This document shows positions 33,745-45,499 of a stretch of 64,000 bases of DNA, one piece after another. How positions within the stretch are numbered: position 1 is the first letter of the stretch; each line of letters begins with the position of its first letter. Made by a program: the position numbers and the translations under genes. The notes below the pieces were generated by a model. That model made no database searches. It worked only from the letters and a program-made list of their open reading frames with translations, and had not been told where the DNA came from. Origin of the DNA: Schistocerca nitens (taxonomy: Eukaryota; Arthropoda; Insecta; Orthoptera; Acrididae); the NCBI RefSeq assembly GCF_023898315.1, contig NC_064618.1, positions 183,449,548 to 183,513,547 of the forward strand, written 5' to 3'.

Positions 33745-34785
33745 TGTGGGTTATTAATTATAACTTCCGCGCTGAATTGCCGTGGTCCATGTATAAAACT
33801 GCTTCTCCTTCCTGACGTCGTTGCCTACTGCGGGCTACATCTTCTGAGGTGAGTCAGCGACTGGCTGCTAGGCGCTCGTGGTCCCGCTTATATAGAGCGC
33901 TTAGATGGCGCCACCACTCGTCACGTGCTTTCGACTTTAAAACTATCTCTGGCTAGTGCCATCTCTCTCGATTACAGGTAATCGATTGTCACTTCGTTGG
34001 CACAAAGCCTACCGCCATATCTTGTCTAGTTTTAATCCTTCTTCTTTTCTATTAAAATTATTTCCGTGCTTGTAGATCTCTATAGCTTCTCTATACAAAC
34101 GAATATAATAATGTGAGGTCCTAGCTATCACGTTTGTCTCACTAAATTTTATTTCGTGATCACCGCCTTTGAAAACGTGTTCCGCTACAGCTGATTTGTC
34201 AATCTGTTCCAATCTACAGTTCCTTTTATGTTCCGTTATGCGGGTATTAACACTCCTTTTAGTTGCTCCAATATAAACCATGCCACCATGTCTTTCACCG
34301 ATCCTAAACTTTCACTAATTTTCTTGGTAGGTCGAAAGATTGTCTCCACTTGAAACTTTGCCAAAACTTAACCAATACGGTCCGTGATGTTATGAATAAA
34401 TGGAAGAAAAACTTTTCCAGCCGATGGTTGTTGTTGTCGTATATTTTCGGACACTTTTCTTCCAGGGTGGAGTGCTCGATCTTTGTCCTTGTCAGTGTAC
34501 CCATTTCTCTTGAAAGCTGTTTGCAAATGGCTTAATTCATCTTGCAAGTAAATTGGCTCACAGATGTTATTAGCACTGTCCACAACAGTTTTTATGACTC
34601 CTCTCTTCTGCCTAGGATGATGATACGAATTCTTATGTAGGTATCGATCGGTGTGTGTGTCTTTCCTATATAGCTTGTGCCCTGAAGTCCCATCTGCCCG
34701 GTTAACGAAACTTCAGGAAGGAGAAGAAGTTTTATATATGGACCACGGCAATTCAGCCCGGAAGTTTTAATTAATGAAGACGCCG
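33745..34785 (-). mobile_element. Penelope-like element fragment (PLE-2) with inverted ends, inside Tc1-D
   Basis: The minus strand encodes the C-terminal part of a PLE protein in broken frames: 'RYLHKNSYHHPRQKRG' near 34640, 'ICEPIYLQDELSHLQ' (34368-34583) and the GIY-YIG piece 'MVYIGATKRSVNTRITEHK' (34009-34281), followed by 3' untranslated DNA. The two ends are inverted copies of about 70 bp: 33752-33820 and 34708-34779 ('gctgaattgccgtggtcca' and its complement). This family is clearly different from the one at 23-26 kb. The upstream inverted segment begins close to the hammerhead-like box ('acgaaacttcagg'). Confidence 0.85.
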
Positions 34786-34808
34786 GCCGTGAAAGCTTAC
34801 ATGTTATG

Positions 34809-34951
34809 GTTCAAATGGCTCTGAGCACTATGCAACTTAACTTCAGAGGCCATCAGTCACCTAGAGCTTAGAACTAATTAAACCTAACTTACCTAAGGAC
34901 ATCACACATATCCATGCCCGAGGCAGGATTCGAACCTGCGACCGTAGCGGT
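34809..34951 (-). mobile_element. tRNA-headed SINE, 5'-truncated
   Basis: Minus strand, ending within the tRNA-like head at 'gcgaccgtagcgg'. A perfect 12-bp target-site duplication ttacatgttatg lies at 34797-34808 and 34952-34963, so truncation happened at insertion, as expected for LINE-type priming. Confidence 0.93.
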
Positions 34952-35357
34952 TTACATGTTATGATTCATGTGCGTTTTCCAACAGGATAATGCTCACTCA
35001 CATACCGCTATTGTAACCCAACGTGCTCTACAGTGTGCCGACATGTTGCCTTGGGTTGCTCGACAACCAGACCTGTCTCCAGTCGAGCACATAATCGGAC
35101 GACAACTCCGGTGCCACCCACGAACAGCTTTAACTGTCCCTGTAGTGATCGACCAAGTGCAACAGACATGGAACTCCATCCCACAAATGACATCTGGCAC
35201 CTGTACAGGACAATGCATGCACGTTTGCATACCTGCATTCAATATTCTGGCTGTTACACCGATTATTAATGTACCAACATTTCACATATCCAATCACTTA
35301 AATGTAATTACTCTACATTAATTAGTTTTTAGTGATGTGAATTTCTTTCTTTTATTG

Positions 35358-36509
35358 TATAACGCTTACATCACTTTCCTTGAACACCAGAAATAAATTA
35401 GAAACCTTACACCCACCACCGCTCGTCGTGGGAGTGAACCGGTGTGTAGGTGACAATTGATTTTACGGAGTAAAGATGGATCGACTTGGAGACGTTGCAT
35501 AGTGACATAAAGGAGCTATCATGTATGGACACACCTATGACCGCATCGTGAAAGAAGTCGCCGGATTTTGTTGGATACCAACCCAGATTGACCAATAAGT
35601 ACACTAGCCCACTACTCGAAGTCATGTAACATGGCTGAACGACAATAGTCGTGAATGGGTCCTAACTGACAGAGACCAGAGAACGGTGTAATGTAAATGA
35701 CAAACTTTCTAACCCGTCAGGAACTGTTGCTGCCAGCGAATGCGAGTCCGTCTCAACCAGTTTCTGCTCGAAAAATGGCAGGGGTAGATGTACGCAAAGT
35801 AACGCTGAATGCGAGTTCTGAATTATAGTAAAAATTATAGCAGGATATTCAAATAAAAGTGCAACTTTTAGATGACATCCCTTATTTGCGAATTCGTGTT
35901 CTGTGCTATTATTGCCCTTCGCCCGGCGCGCGACCGGCACTGCTTTCCGACCATTCGATTGCTTTCTCGGACTGATTGTTCGTGACCGACCTCATAAGTA
36001 AACTCGGCTTTAACGGCTACCACAACGACGCACACTCTAAACAGACAACTAGGAAGATAATTACTGAGCCCAGGTGTAATTAATCAGACGTTATCGCGAG
36101 TTGTATCTATTCTTGTATCCATTTAGATGCACCAGAAGTGACATCGCAGTATTTAGCGTAATATTGCTGCCTTTCTATTGCGTTATTGCCTGTGAGTGCA
36201 CTATCTGTGTCAAGAGTTGTAGTGCAGTTGTGAAATCTTCGACGGATGTCTAGGTGGCATTCGGGTATGGTAAACCAATAAAGCAGATTTACAGAAAGGG
36301 ATATATTTAATGAAGTATAATAATCTAAGAATTTCAAAAGCGAGCGCTTAATTTTGCTTTGAGCATTATTTTTAACTCTCCGTGCGAGTAAGCAATTCTG
36401 TTCATTTAAAAATCCGCCGTCTCATATACGGCTTTGACAGAAGTAATAATGGATTTTACTAGTACAAAACACAGTGGAATAACTAAAGTTACTATTGATC
36501 GTAACATGA
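35358..36509. other. No gene recognised
   Basis: Short frames only (35407-35625, 35662-35940, 36107-36337 minus). No recognisable domain and no known repeat. Confidence 0.45.
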
Positions 36510-37760
36510 TTGTGCTAACATCTTCATCTCACAATAGCACTTGCACCTTACCTTCACAAGGATTTGTTGGATTATGTCCAAACTCTTTCCCTCTACATCT
36601 GCCTGTGGTACCGTGGAAGTTGCCCCTGTCGCTTTGCCTAGTCAGTGTTTTGTATTGTTTCTTTTTTGACCGATTTTGTAAAGAATTTCCTCGTTCCATA
36701 CCATGTAAGTTCACTTTTTTTTTCAGGACCCTTCTGTTACACTACAGTTTTAATCTCTTCGATTCTTTTCTTTTCCGGTTTTGATACAATCCATGTTTCA
36801 CTACAATATAAAGCTCCATTCCAAACATTTGTTCTCAGATATTTCTGCATCAGAGTGACACCGATGTTTGACACTAACAGACTTCTCTTGGCCAGGAATG
36901 CCATCTTTTCCTGAGCTAATGTTTTTAATGTTCCTTACTTCGTCAAAAAAGTGGTTCTGAGCACTGTGGGACTTAACCTCTAAGGTCATCAGTCACCTAT
37001 AACTTAGAACTACATAAACCTAACTAACCTAAGGACATCACATACATCCATTCCCGAGGCAGGATTCGAACCTGCGACGGTAGCGGTCGCGCGGTTCGAG
37101 ACTGTAGCGCCTAGAACCGATCAGCCACCCCGGCCGGCTTACTTCGTCAGTCGTACACTATTTTGTGTCCAACGTAGCAGAATTCTTTAAATTCGTCTGT
37201 TTCAAAGTCCCATGTTCTGATGTTAAATTTATCGCCAATCTGATTTCTGCTGTCCCTAATTACCTTTGCCTTTCTTCAGCTTACACTCAGTTCATATGCT
37301 TTGCTCCTTAGACTGCTCTGAATTCAGCAGTGGAATTCCCATTGCAGTCTTAATGTTGACAGCCTTGCTTTTAAATCCATCGAAATTTATTTTGAATTTT
37401 CCGTATCCTGAATCACCTTTTCCAACGAACATGTTGTTTTCGATTTCTTCACATTTTTGCTGTAATCTTCTCCTCACTTCCTATTAACTTCATTCCTAAA
37501 TCATATTTCTGTGTTCCTAAAACTCCTCGAACTTTTTTGTTTTCCTTCTTTCGTCATTCACGTCAGGTACTTCTACTGTTACGCAATACTTTCTTTTACC
37601 TATGATTGTCTCCTCTACTTCTACGACTGCCCTTTTTAGAGACGTCCATTTTTCTTCAGATGAACTGCCTATTGTGGTATTTACTATCGTGGCATCTACA
37701 ATTCCAGACAACTTCCAACGCATCTCGAATCCCACTTCGTTGCAAATTGTGAAAGACACA
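36510..37760 (-). mobile_element. RTE-clade LINE copy (RTE-3), internally deleted, with SINE inside
   Basis: 36515-37380 follows RTE-1 positions ~2790-3550 in order (for example 'tcttcatctca-a-tagcacttgca', 'ccatgtttcactac', 'agacttctcttggcca'), so it covers the C-terminal RT. From about 37340 it jumps to sequence matching 5090-5420 of RTE-2, which means the core of the RT has been deleted. No open frame survives. A SINE at 36946-37138 splits it. Confidence 0.8.
36946..37138 (-). mobile_element. tRNA-headed SINE inside RTE-3
   Basis: Minus-strand copy from 'aaaaaagtggttctgagcac' to 'cagccaccccggccggc'. The host RTE sequence is duplicated on both sides as ttacttcgtca (36935-36945 and 37139-37149), a perfect 11-bp target-site duplication. 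Confidence 0.94.
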
Positions 37761-40232
37761 CATTAACTTCGTACCTCTTCCATAATGTTGTCTTTTACTG
37801 ACTTATCAGTGTCCTGTATCAGTGGTGTTTAATACGATTCATCCTCCTTTAACTTGCCGACGCTTGGGGGGGGGGGGGGGGGAGTGTTCTGTTGGATATT
37901 TTATTTTTATTTCTTTCTATAGTCTTTTGTGATCAACAGCCTCATGCTTCCTCCTATACTCTGTACTAAATCCTGGGGTTACAGCCTGCACGAATAGGAA
38001 ATATGGTGGCGGAGCTGCTACCCAATGAAGGTCTCTTTCTTTTTTGGAAGATGGGAGGCGAAACGGGGAAGACCAAGGAGATTTCGTGTAGCTTTCATTT
38101 CAGAGTTAGTTGGTGGAGTCACGTCTTTATCGGCAGCGCAGAACTTTCCAGCCTTTCTTAGAATCAATCTGTTTTATTGGTCCCATTGCCTACAGGGTGA
38201 AGCTTCCAGAACCTTCCAGAAACTTTCTATGTTCCAAAATGACTGAGGGAAACGAACGCCCCTTCCATAGAGGAACGACGCCAAGGATTTCCTCGGCTGC
38301 TAAGAGAGAAAGACTTCAAAAGTGAGTCTTCTGCCAGAAGCCGTTGCGTATGGATGTTCTACTAAGATGTGGAGGTGGAGACTGTGTATCTAATTTCTCA
38401 AAATGTTATGGAATAGCACGTGGTCGTCCAACAGTTTTATTTAGTTAGCAGCGATTTTGGCTGGGAGATCTGACTCCCCCCCCACCAAACTCCATAGCGA
38501 TGCATTATTTGGTATTAAACGAATGCTTCTAGAGTTCTACTATCAATTCTAATCCCCTTTTACATTTCACTGTCAGTATCATAGCACAACGCTGTAGCAT
38601 GATGATCCTTGAGTAGACCATAAACGTTTTCTGAGGCTTGCCAATACTCATTGTCATACAAGTTGACTTCATTCCCTCACATCGTTTTTAAGTATGAGAT
38701 TATAGCTGTTACGATTTGATAATAAGATGTGCTGAAATTGATCTGTTCAGTGTTAAACTTTGTCGATGACCACCTAAGTTCTTGAACGCAAATTCGCTTG
38801 TCCATTAAGATTATTTCGAATCCAATTCCCTTATGAAGCAAAAGTGTCTAAGAAGTGGGCTTGCAAAGAATACATACAAAAGTAAATTCGTCCTAGTGAT
38901 GGAACCATTTTAATCGAAACATGCTGACAGTTTTATTCCTTTAATGCACCTTGAATATAAATTACATGAATTAGCTAACAAGAATGACTGTTCTTATCGC
39001 CATGAAATCAGCTTGGTTGTTGCAGAGCAGATTTGTATCTTCTGCAAAAAAGTGGATTTGTCTGTTTACTAATGACGAAAATTATTAATTTTAATTCATT
39101 ATTTTACGAAAACAACCACTTGAGACCACTTCAATAAAAAGTAAAGCCAGGAAAACTTTTATTTTTATTCAGCTATAGCGAATGGAAATCATTTTAGTAT
39201 TTTACAGTATTTTAAACAATTTTAGCAGTTTTGTGAATAATTATTAAATTTCAGAGATCGATGTGACATGCGACTGTGATCAAACGTAAGGACTTGTGAT
39301 TTGTGTAACAACAAAGAGCATAGAGACTATTTTCAGCAATGGCACATAAGACTCAGTCATTTTTAAAAAGATGTAATAAGATCACGTAGCATCAATGCAC
39401 CAATAACGGGAGTTTTAGTATGCCTGTAATGGGTACAAGTATTGTTAAAGACCGTTACGTAAGAAGTTTCTAAGAATTTAAGACATATACGCAGGACAGT
39501 GATCACATGACTGCATCTTCCTCTGGCGAAAACTTTGTCTTTGCCAAGTGACAAGTCTTAGCATACTCTTTGGTTGATTCACGTCTCCCGCGATTTATAA
39601 CAGTCACGTGTATGTATGCGTGCGGAAAAGTACGCGGCATGCTTCTAAACGAAAACTTAAGAGCTAGTAAGCTACCTTTACTAAGGTTTCTGCCTACATG
39701 GCGTGTTGTGAAAGTTGTTGTTGAAAGCTGATTGATACGTGCAACACCACATCTGTCACACTCGACATGAGTTTTTGTGGGAACGTGACAGTTCCCACAG
39801 AGCGAGAAACAGACATTTTAACCTTTGTTAGACATATCACCAATATCGTGTGAATAATTTAAACAACAATTGTAATATTTTCCACTAATATGTCTCACCT
39901 GTTTACTGTACTTTTGGTATTATGCTGCAGGCATCTTATAATAGCCTAATGCCGAAACTGATCAATAATGTAATTTATATCCATGTTGCGTTAAAGGAAT
40001 AAACCCGACAGCCTACGGCGGCTACAATGGTGCCGCCAGACAGACGATCCATTAAGACTGTGGACCCGTAGGTGCAGAAATTATTGAACTAAATTCGTCA
40101 CTACACGGTCATCCCCGATATTAGGCCTTCCGTTGCGTTTATTTTTGTTCGAGAAAATTTACTGAAATCGTAGGACTTCGGTCACTCACAGACATGTCTG
40201 ACTCACGTGTAGTGAATGAACAACAATTATAA
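37761..40232. other. No gene recognised; poly(G) tract
   Basis: About 2.5 kb without a supported gene. A run of 17 G lies at 37866-37882. Frames at 38025-38325 overlap in different phases and look like chance. A decayed 'gccgaaactgatcaataatg' block at 39952 may be a retroelement tail. Confidence 0.45.
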
Positions 40233-40234
40233 TA

Positions 40235-41567
40235 CGAGGGCGGTTCAGAAAGTAACCTCCGATTGGTCACAGTGCGGGTTGTGGGGGGAGTAGCGACGCC
40301 ATCTGTGCGTTCACGCACTCAACAGGTCAGTCGGCATCAAGCCGTGGTCGAGTGAACGTCGTACCTGCGCTAGTTTAGTTTTTGTGGCAGTTTGAAATGT
40401 GTGCTGCAATAGAAAACCCCGCCAAATGTGAAGTGCGTGCTGTCATAAGGTTTTTTACAGCCAAAGGATATTCTGCAGCAGCTATTCATCGTGAGCTTTG
40501 TGCCGTGTACGGACCAAGAGTTATGAGTGAAGGAGTTGTCCGTGAATGGGTACGTTTATTTAAAAGTGGACGAGAAAACGTTCATGATGAAGAGAGGAGT
40601 GGTAGACCATCATTGGTGACTGACGAACTCGTTCAGACAGTTGATGCAAAAGTTCGTGAATCGACGTTTCTCAATGTCGGAGTTGTCTACTGGTTTTCCA
40701 CAGATTTCTAAGACTCTCTTGTACGAGATAGTGACAGCAAGATTGGGTTACCGTAAGTTCTGTGCACGATGGGTGCCCAAAATTCTTACCGACCACCACA
40801 AAACTCAAAGAATGGCCTCTGCATTAGACTTTCTGTCACGTTATGAGGACGAAGGAGAACCATTGTTAAACAGAATCGTGACCGGTGACGAAACCTGGAT
40901 TAAGTACGTGAACCCTGAGACAAAAGAACAATCAAAGATGTGGGCACATTCAAATTCGCCTACCAAACCAAGAAACGCCTCGCAAGATTTTTCTGCCAGA
41001 AAACTGATGGCAACGGTGTTTTGGGATACCAAAGGGGTGTTGTTGGTTGAATTCATGGAACATGGTACGACCATTAATCAAGACGTGTACTGTGAAACAA
41101 TAAAAAAGTTACGACGGGCTATACAGAACAAACGCCGTGGTATGCTGACTTCCGGTATCGTTTTTTTGCACGATAACGCCCGTCCTCACTCTGCTCGCAG
41201 AACAACGGCCCTTCTTGAGTCCTTCAAGTGGGACGTTATCAACCATCCACCTTACAGCCCAGACCTGGCGCCAAGTGATTATCACCTCTTCATGCATTTG
41301 AAGAAATGGCTCGGGTCACAGCAGTTTGATGACGACGAAGAGCTCAAAGATGCGGTCACAGGGTGGCTCCAGGCACAAGCGGGTGATTTTTATGCAGAAG
41401 GAATTTCAAAGCTTTTGAAGAGATACGATAAGTGCCTCAATCGCTATGGAGACTATGTAGAAAAATAGTGCAAAGATGTAGTTGTAAGATGTATATATTA
41501 AAATATTTTTATTTAACTTGGTGTATTTTTTTAAATCAACCGGAGGTTACTTTCTGAACGGCCCTCG
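40235..41567 (+). mobile_element. Full-length mariner transposon (mariner-3)
   Basis: Terminal inverted repeats of about 32 bp at 40235-40266 and 41536-41567 (starting CGAGGGCGGTTCAG and CGAGGGCCGTTCAG; 29 of 32 positions match) are flanked by TA at 40233-40234 and 41568-41569. Length 1,333 bp is normal for mariner. It encloses a transposase with a single frameshift. Confidence 0.95.
40382..41468 (+). pseudogene. mariner transposase (DD34D), one frameshift
   Basis: The N-terminal frame 40382-40711 carries the paired helix-turn-helix region ('GYSAAAIHRELCAVYG', 'ERSGRPSLV'). The second frame is open to 41468 and carries 'YEIVTARLGYRKFCARWVPK' and the catalytic triad: D in 'VTGDETW', D in 'FLHDNARPH' and D in 'YSPDLAPSDYHLF' with 34 residues between the last two. 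The frame breaks near 40661 ('gttcgtgaatcgacg'), where about 2 nt appear to be missing. Otherwise it is complete and ends 'GDYVEK'. It would bind the terminal repeats and cut and paste at TA. The C-terminus resembles mariner-4 (61229). Confidence 0.93.
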
Positions 41568-41774
41568 TAGTAATGCGGTGCATGAAATTGAACGTCGCTT
41601 TACATTTTTGGTTCCGACACGCCAGACTAAATTCATGAAAGTAGAAATTTAGGATCCCCGGTTTTAACTGATTCTCCCTAATGAGTATCTTAAATCTCAG
41701 TGCTTCTTCATCATTACTATACTGTGATATGCGTGTATACCTGCACCTGAGTACGCTTTGCAATTCAATATAGG

Positions 41775-43060
41775 TAGCGGACTCTCTGTCTGACCATGAT
41801 GTTATCATGCTGAAATCTTCTCCGAGCCTTTTTCAAATATACTTCTGTATATTCTCTCGTGATTGTTTTAACAGTGTATTCCTTACCATTAGCTGAAATT
41901 TATTACAGAACTTAGTTAGTCTTTCTCCTGTCTCATTCCTACTATCAAGCACATATCTCTCGAAACTATTTCGTCTATTCCTTCCCGTACTACCGCGTTC
42001 CTACTGCCATGGGTCAATAATCAGCTCCTCCTGCATGCTGAATTAGCAGTTCGACATGCTCATATAATTTCTGTTTACCTTCTCCTTATTACGTCGACGT
42101 ACATACCTGGACTATTGTTGTCATTTGTTTGTTATCGATTGGGTTGAGGAAAACTGTATCGCCGAAATGTTCGCAAGAATTCACTCTTTGCCATATTTTC
42201 CTATTGGTAACTACTCTGATGCCAGATTCTGCTGCTGCTCGTATTACGGTATATACGTCTGACTGTAAACTCTTCTTTTCATTTTACTTGACTCACCCAC
42301 ACTACATCTAGACAGAACCTTTGCGTTTCCCTTCGATTTTCTATCTTCCCTACCACGTTAGAACTTCTGACATTCCACGTTCCTATTCAGAGAACTTTAT
42401 TGTGGTTATTCAGTCTTTTTCTCATGGTCCCTTCCCCTTGGCTGTCCCTTCCCGCCGGCCGCTGTGGCAGATGGGTTCTAGGCACTTCAGTCTGGAACCG
42501 TGCGACCGCTACGGTCACAAGTTCGAATCCTACCTCGGGCATGGATGTGTGTGATGTCCTTAGGTTAGTTAGGTTTGAGTAGTTCTAAATTCTAGGGGAC
42601 AGATGACGTCAGAAGTTAAGTCCCATAGTGCTCAGAGCCATTTGAGCCATTTGTATCCCTTCCCGGCGAACTGAACAGAGGACTATCAGCAATCTTTTGC
42701 CAGTGGAGAGATCATCAAGGAAATTTTTCTCTTACAGGGACATGTGTAGTGGATACACCTTATGTGTCCATAGAGCAGTGGTTTTCATTACCTTCTGCAT
42801 GATCATGCCTTTGATTAATGCTGATTCCTTCCCCTCACCCCTCCCTCCCCCCCCCCCCTCCTCGCCCTCAGTGCAAAAGGTGACCCAGAAGCTCTATCCT
42901 CCCCTCCGTACTCTTTAATAAAGCCGTCGTCTGAACGAGGATGACTCCTTATACCAGGAGTCGTGGGCCACCACTGCTGACGATTTCGGTTCAGAATTCA
43001 CGCTGTTTCTTGGTTCCAAGCCAAAACGAGGACGTTTTGATTACCAGTGAAAGTGCACAC
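41775..43060 (-). mobile_element. RTE-clade LINE copy (RTE-4), 5' half, with SINE inside
   Basis: Minus-strand copy that parallels RTE-2 over 5640-6640 ('ttagctgaaatttattacag', 'tttgcgtttccctt', 'gaatcttttgcca') and extends further into the 5' region to about 43060 ('tgtgggccaccactgctgac'). It corresponds to the endonuclease/5' part; no open frame survives. A C-rich tract lies near 42848. Confidence 0.72.
42455..42655 (+). mobile_element. tRNA-headed SINE inside RTE-4
   Basis: Plus-strand copy ('ccggccgctgtggcagatgg' to 'gagccatttgagccatttg'). A 10-bp target-site duplication tcccttcccg lies at 42445-42454 and 42656-42665, with RTE sequence continuing on both sides. Confidence 0.92.
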
Positions 43061-45499
43061 CAGAATAGTGATTTAGTAGGAGGGATTACCTGCACCATCC
43101 CTCCACATCGTGCACCACAAGCAGATAAACGACGGCAAAGCGACACTTTGTGCAGTGCATAGTCAGAAAAGTAATTGTGTTTTACGTAGACTACTTGTCC
43201 GTAAACTGCGACAAGCTTGGTAATTTAGTTACGCCTTTGTAAGCAGCAGACACGCATTTGGTGCTTAGTCATTCCGCCCCCGCAGGTATGGCACCTGCTT
43301 ACATTATAGGAATATAGGATCTTGTGCGTGTTTAGTTGAAAATTTTTTAACATCAAAAGCCCATGGTGAATTCGAGATTTTTGACTATAACTTTCGGATG
43401 AGACGTTTCTGGACCGCGGTTACCACAGTCATGACGATGTATTTGCCCATGTACATGACCTTGAAGTTTCGTCTTCATGGTGGAAACACATCACATGTTA
43501 TTCATACGGTCCGTCATAGACATCTCATCTAATAGCATAGTGCTTGTCATGAAATGGAAAAGAGGGAATAGCATAGTCTGTCGATGACTAGGTCATTGGC
43601 GGTTGAACTTATGCCCGGATGAAAGAACAACGTGGAAGGAAAGTGGCGGAGATCTTTTCATACATGGTGGGAAAAATAAAATTAGCAACGAAAAGTTTCT
43701 TGTGCCTTAGGAAATGCAACACAAATTATATCTTTCGCCCCTGGTAAGGCAATGTAATTCGGCCGCCTCTCTTCAGGTTAGGGATCACGGTTATCGCTGA
43801 AACAACCGGCTTGCGTTTATATCATTTTTTCTACGCCAGTTTGACTGTTAAAACCGCTGAAAACACAAAACAAGAGTTCATCTACTACTAACTAATCTGA
43901 GTTGTACAGTACTTTACTGTTTGTAGGTGGGTTGAGTCGAGACGACGGACGCGCAGTCAGCTTTAGGCAGCCTCAGCGCCCCACGATCTTCACGCCGTCG
44001 CACGTCGTCGCTCTCAAAGGCGGCGCGTCGCTGTAGGTTGGTGCGGGCTGCGTCCAGCGACGTCGACTCGAAGTTCTGCGTCGGTGGAGAATGTGGTGCA
44101 AAATAAGCGCCTACGCCTGTCTTGCGTTGTAGTTTAATCTGCTTCAGACGTCAGGTTTTTGTAACCGCACGCTTGTAGGTGTCTTCTTCATCTAACCTCG
44201 GGTTTAGTGCGTCAATTGTAACGGTTTCTTCGTGATCTAGCCCCACGTTATGGGCGGCAATGTTTTTGTAACGTCCTTCGGATCTCCGGTCTTGGCTAAC
44301 GCTCAGCGGTAGAGCAATGAGATTGTTCTTTCTTATGTATCGGTATCGACGTTACAAACAAAACATTGATGAACTTAACCAGCGACTTGTGCGAGATATT
44401 TAATTCACCAAATGTCGCAATTAAATCGTTTATAATCGATGGTTTATCAGTTGCTATTTAAATATTAATGATAAGTTCAAATTAGTTCCAGCGACACCAA
44501 ATTCCCTATAGACTGGTTGTAATCTCAAATCTATAATCAGTCGTAACCGTGTTATTTATTCCTAACGTCGAGGAGTTTCTGTATAAGCGCCGAGCGCGTC
44601 AGTCAAATAATATCGCAGCCTAGTTATCTCTGTAAATAATGCTGTAAAACTTGAATGATAAATGCGTGAATAGACACGATATGCTGGTTTATTACACAAT
44701 ATTAGTCACTTCATAACAGAGCCGTGAGGAAGAAGCTTTCCCAGGTGTTGGAGGGAGTTATAAATTATATGCTTCGTAACTATCGCCAAGTTCCATAGTC
44801 CATTAGTTATTACGAAAGAAATTGTCTATCTGTGTTCACTTCCTAAATAGTGTTAACTTCAGGTTATCTAATTAAAAGTCACTTCTGTCTAATATATGTA
44901 AGTCCTCTATCTGAATTCTAATTAACGTAATATTTGAAGTCCAAGTATCGTTTCACTGCCTCATAGTAGATCGCAATAATCAATTCTGAAAAAATAATCT
45001 AATTCCGCCTACATATACGAGCATTCAAAAGTATGACCTGCTTCGGCTAACTCTCGTAACGTAGTGACAATGCATTGAATTATCCTTAGCCATTACTCAC
45101 GAATCTCAAAGAGTACTCACACGGAGTATTCTTTGGGAACGTTGGTTCTACTTTGCGAATTTTAATTTTAATGATGGTTCTACTTTGCGAATTTTAATTT
45201 TAATAATTTTGCGATTTACTATGATTTTGAATTTGATTTTACTGGAATCCTATCTTTCTTTCGTATTTTAATAAATTACTAAGTATTAGATTCCTGATTC
45301 AATTACTGGTTAATATCCAAATAATAGTATTAACTGGAAATTTGTTTGCTTGTTCATTTTTCATAGAATTTGGAACTTCTTTTGGGGAAATCTTTGGGAA
45401 TTTTGCAGCTAATTTTTGGTTTTCATTTCTCGTCCGAGGAAGTGGCATTACAAGTCCAACGGATGCCTGGCGACGACATCGGGAAACTAACGTATAGAT
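43061..45499. other. No gene recognised; GC-rich segment and short repeat
   Basis: 43930-44330 is strongly GC- and CpG-rich ('cgtcgcacgtcgtcgctctc'), unlike its neighbours, but has no ORF I can assign. It may be part of an unrecognised element. 45144-45207 holds a 32-bp tandem repeat ('ggttctactttgcgaatttt'). The remainder is AT-rich and unrecognised. Confidence 0.45.

Larger units (their letters stand above)
32955..35357 (+). mobile_element. Tc1-like transposon (Tc1-D), interrupted
   Basis: Same family as Tc1-C (15340). The left terminus 'cactgacggaaagaaatgac' follows TA at 32953-32954; the right, more decayed terminus ends at 35357 before TA. The first part, up to about 33744, includes the N-terminal region ('ttcgaacgaggtcgtgtaat'); the second resumes at 34964 with the block encoding FQQDNAHSHTA and continues through 'LPWVARQPDLSPVEHI' (117-codon frame 34968-35321), which holds the third catalytic acidic residue (E of PVE). 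PLE and SINE sequence lies between. Transposase broken. Confidence 0.87.

Noticed and set aside
42842..42860. C-rich tract near 42848 and C14 at 54181 as regulatory sites
   Set aside because: Simple homopolymer runs; no further evidence of function.
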